Shown here: positions 5,102-5,134 of the stretch, in pieces
Layout: each line of letters opens with the position of its first letter
How positions within the stretch are numbered: position 1 is the stretch's first letter
Assembly: GCA_900551715.1 (NCBI GenBank)
Contig: URXG01000103.1
Span: forward strand, 1-5,134
From: an uncultured Blautia sp.
GTDB lineage: Bacteria > Bacillota > Clostridia > Lachnospirales > Lachnospiraceae
Length of the DNA: 5,134 nt
Direction: 5' to 3'
Program-made: the position numbers and the translations under genes
The notes under the pieces: generated by a model
The model's database searches: none
What the model was told of the DNA's origin: nothing
What the model saw: only the letters and a program-made list of their open reading frames with translations

Positions 5102-5134
5102 ACAAAGTTGTTCTTGATAAAAATATTATTTGGT

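Larger units (their letters stand above)
4844..5134. other. Non-coding right edge
   Basis: No coding region is supported in these 291 bases. The longest ATG-led frame seen is 13 codons (from 4939). The stretch holds the end of the inverted repeat, a weak CTCTTA/TAAGAG hairpin (4874-4896), an extended -10 box within a palindrome (4965-4993), and the 32-bp phased repeats (4998-5101). The last 50 bases are very AT-rich. A TTGATA (5114-5119) near the edge could be a -35 whose -10 lies outside the window. Confidence 0.6.

Overview
The window looks like chromosomal DNA of a low-to-moderate GC Firmicute, most likely a gut Lachnospiraceae (Blautia-like). This rests on the AT-rich intergenic DNA, AGGAG-type ribosome sites, the YibE/F plus secreted metallophosphoesterase pair, an SseB-domain protein and a ferritin-like/CotF-like fragment. 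The genus is inference from remembered family resemblance, not a search.

Layout. Positions 1-277 hold the C-terminal end of an AEC (auxin efflux carrier) family permease on the + strand. Positions 278-673 are gene-poor: a hairpin, a degenerate zinc-ribbon-like coding remnant on the - strand, and the intrinsic terminator (572-606) of the next operon. Positions 674-3470 are a two-gene - strand operon. It is transcribed from an extended -10 promoter (3558-3586) and encodes first a secreted purple-acid-phosphatase-like metallophosphoesterase, then, 16 nt later, a YibE/F multi-spanning membrane protein. The phosphatase probably works outside the membrane. The membrane partner's role is unknown.

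The + strand from about 3700 to 4850 is a run of small genes with clear signs of decay. It holds an Arg-rich 63-residue ORF of unknown function and a HAD-family (YjjG-like) hydrolase reduced to its first ~52 and last ~15 residues by an out-of-frame internal deletion. It also holds an intact SseB N-terminal-domain protein, and a ferritin-like/CotF-like gene with an amber codon at position 17 and a lost 3' part that ends in a perfect 13-bp inverted repeat.

The right edge (about 4965-5134) has no recognisable gene. It carries an extended -10 box inside a small palindrome, then AAAATGTT motifs at an almost exact 32-bp period, the first two within identical 25-nt copies. This looks like an array of protein-binding sites, possibly the left end of an IS21-type insertion sequence whose genes lie beyond the window. 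No CRISPR array, tRNA or rRNA was seen. I found no convincing new multi-gene system. The most unusual items are the 32-bp repeat array, the decayed gene cluster and the phosphatase-YibE/F pairing.
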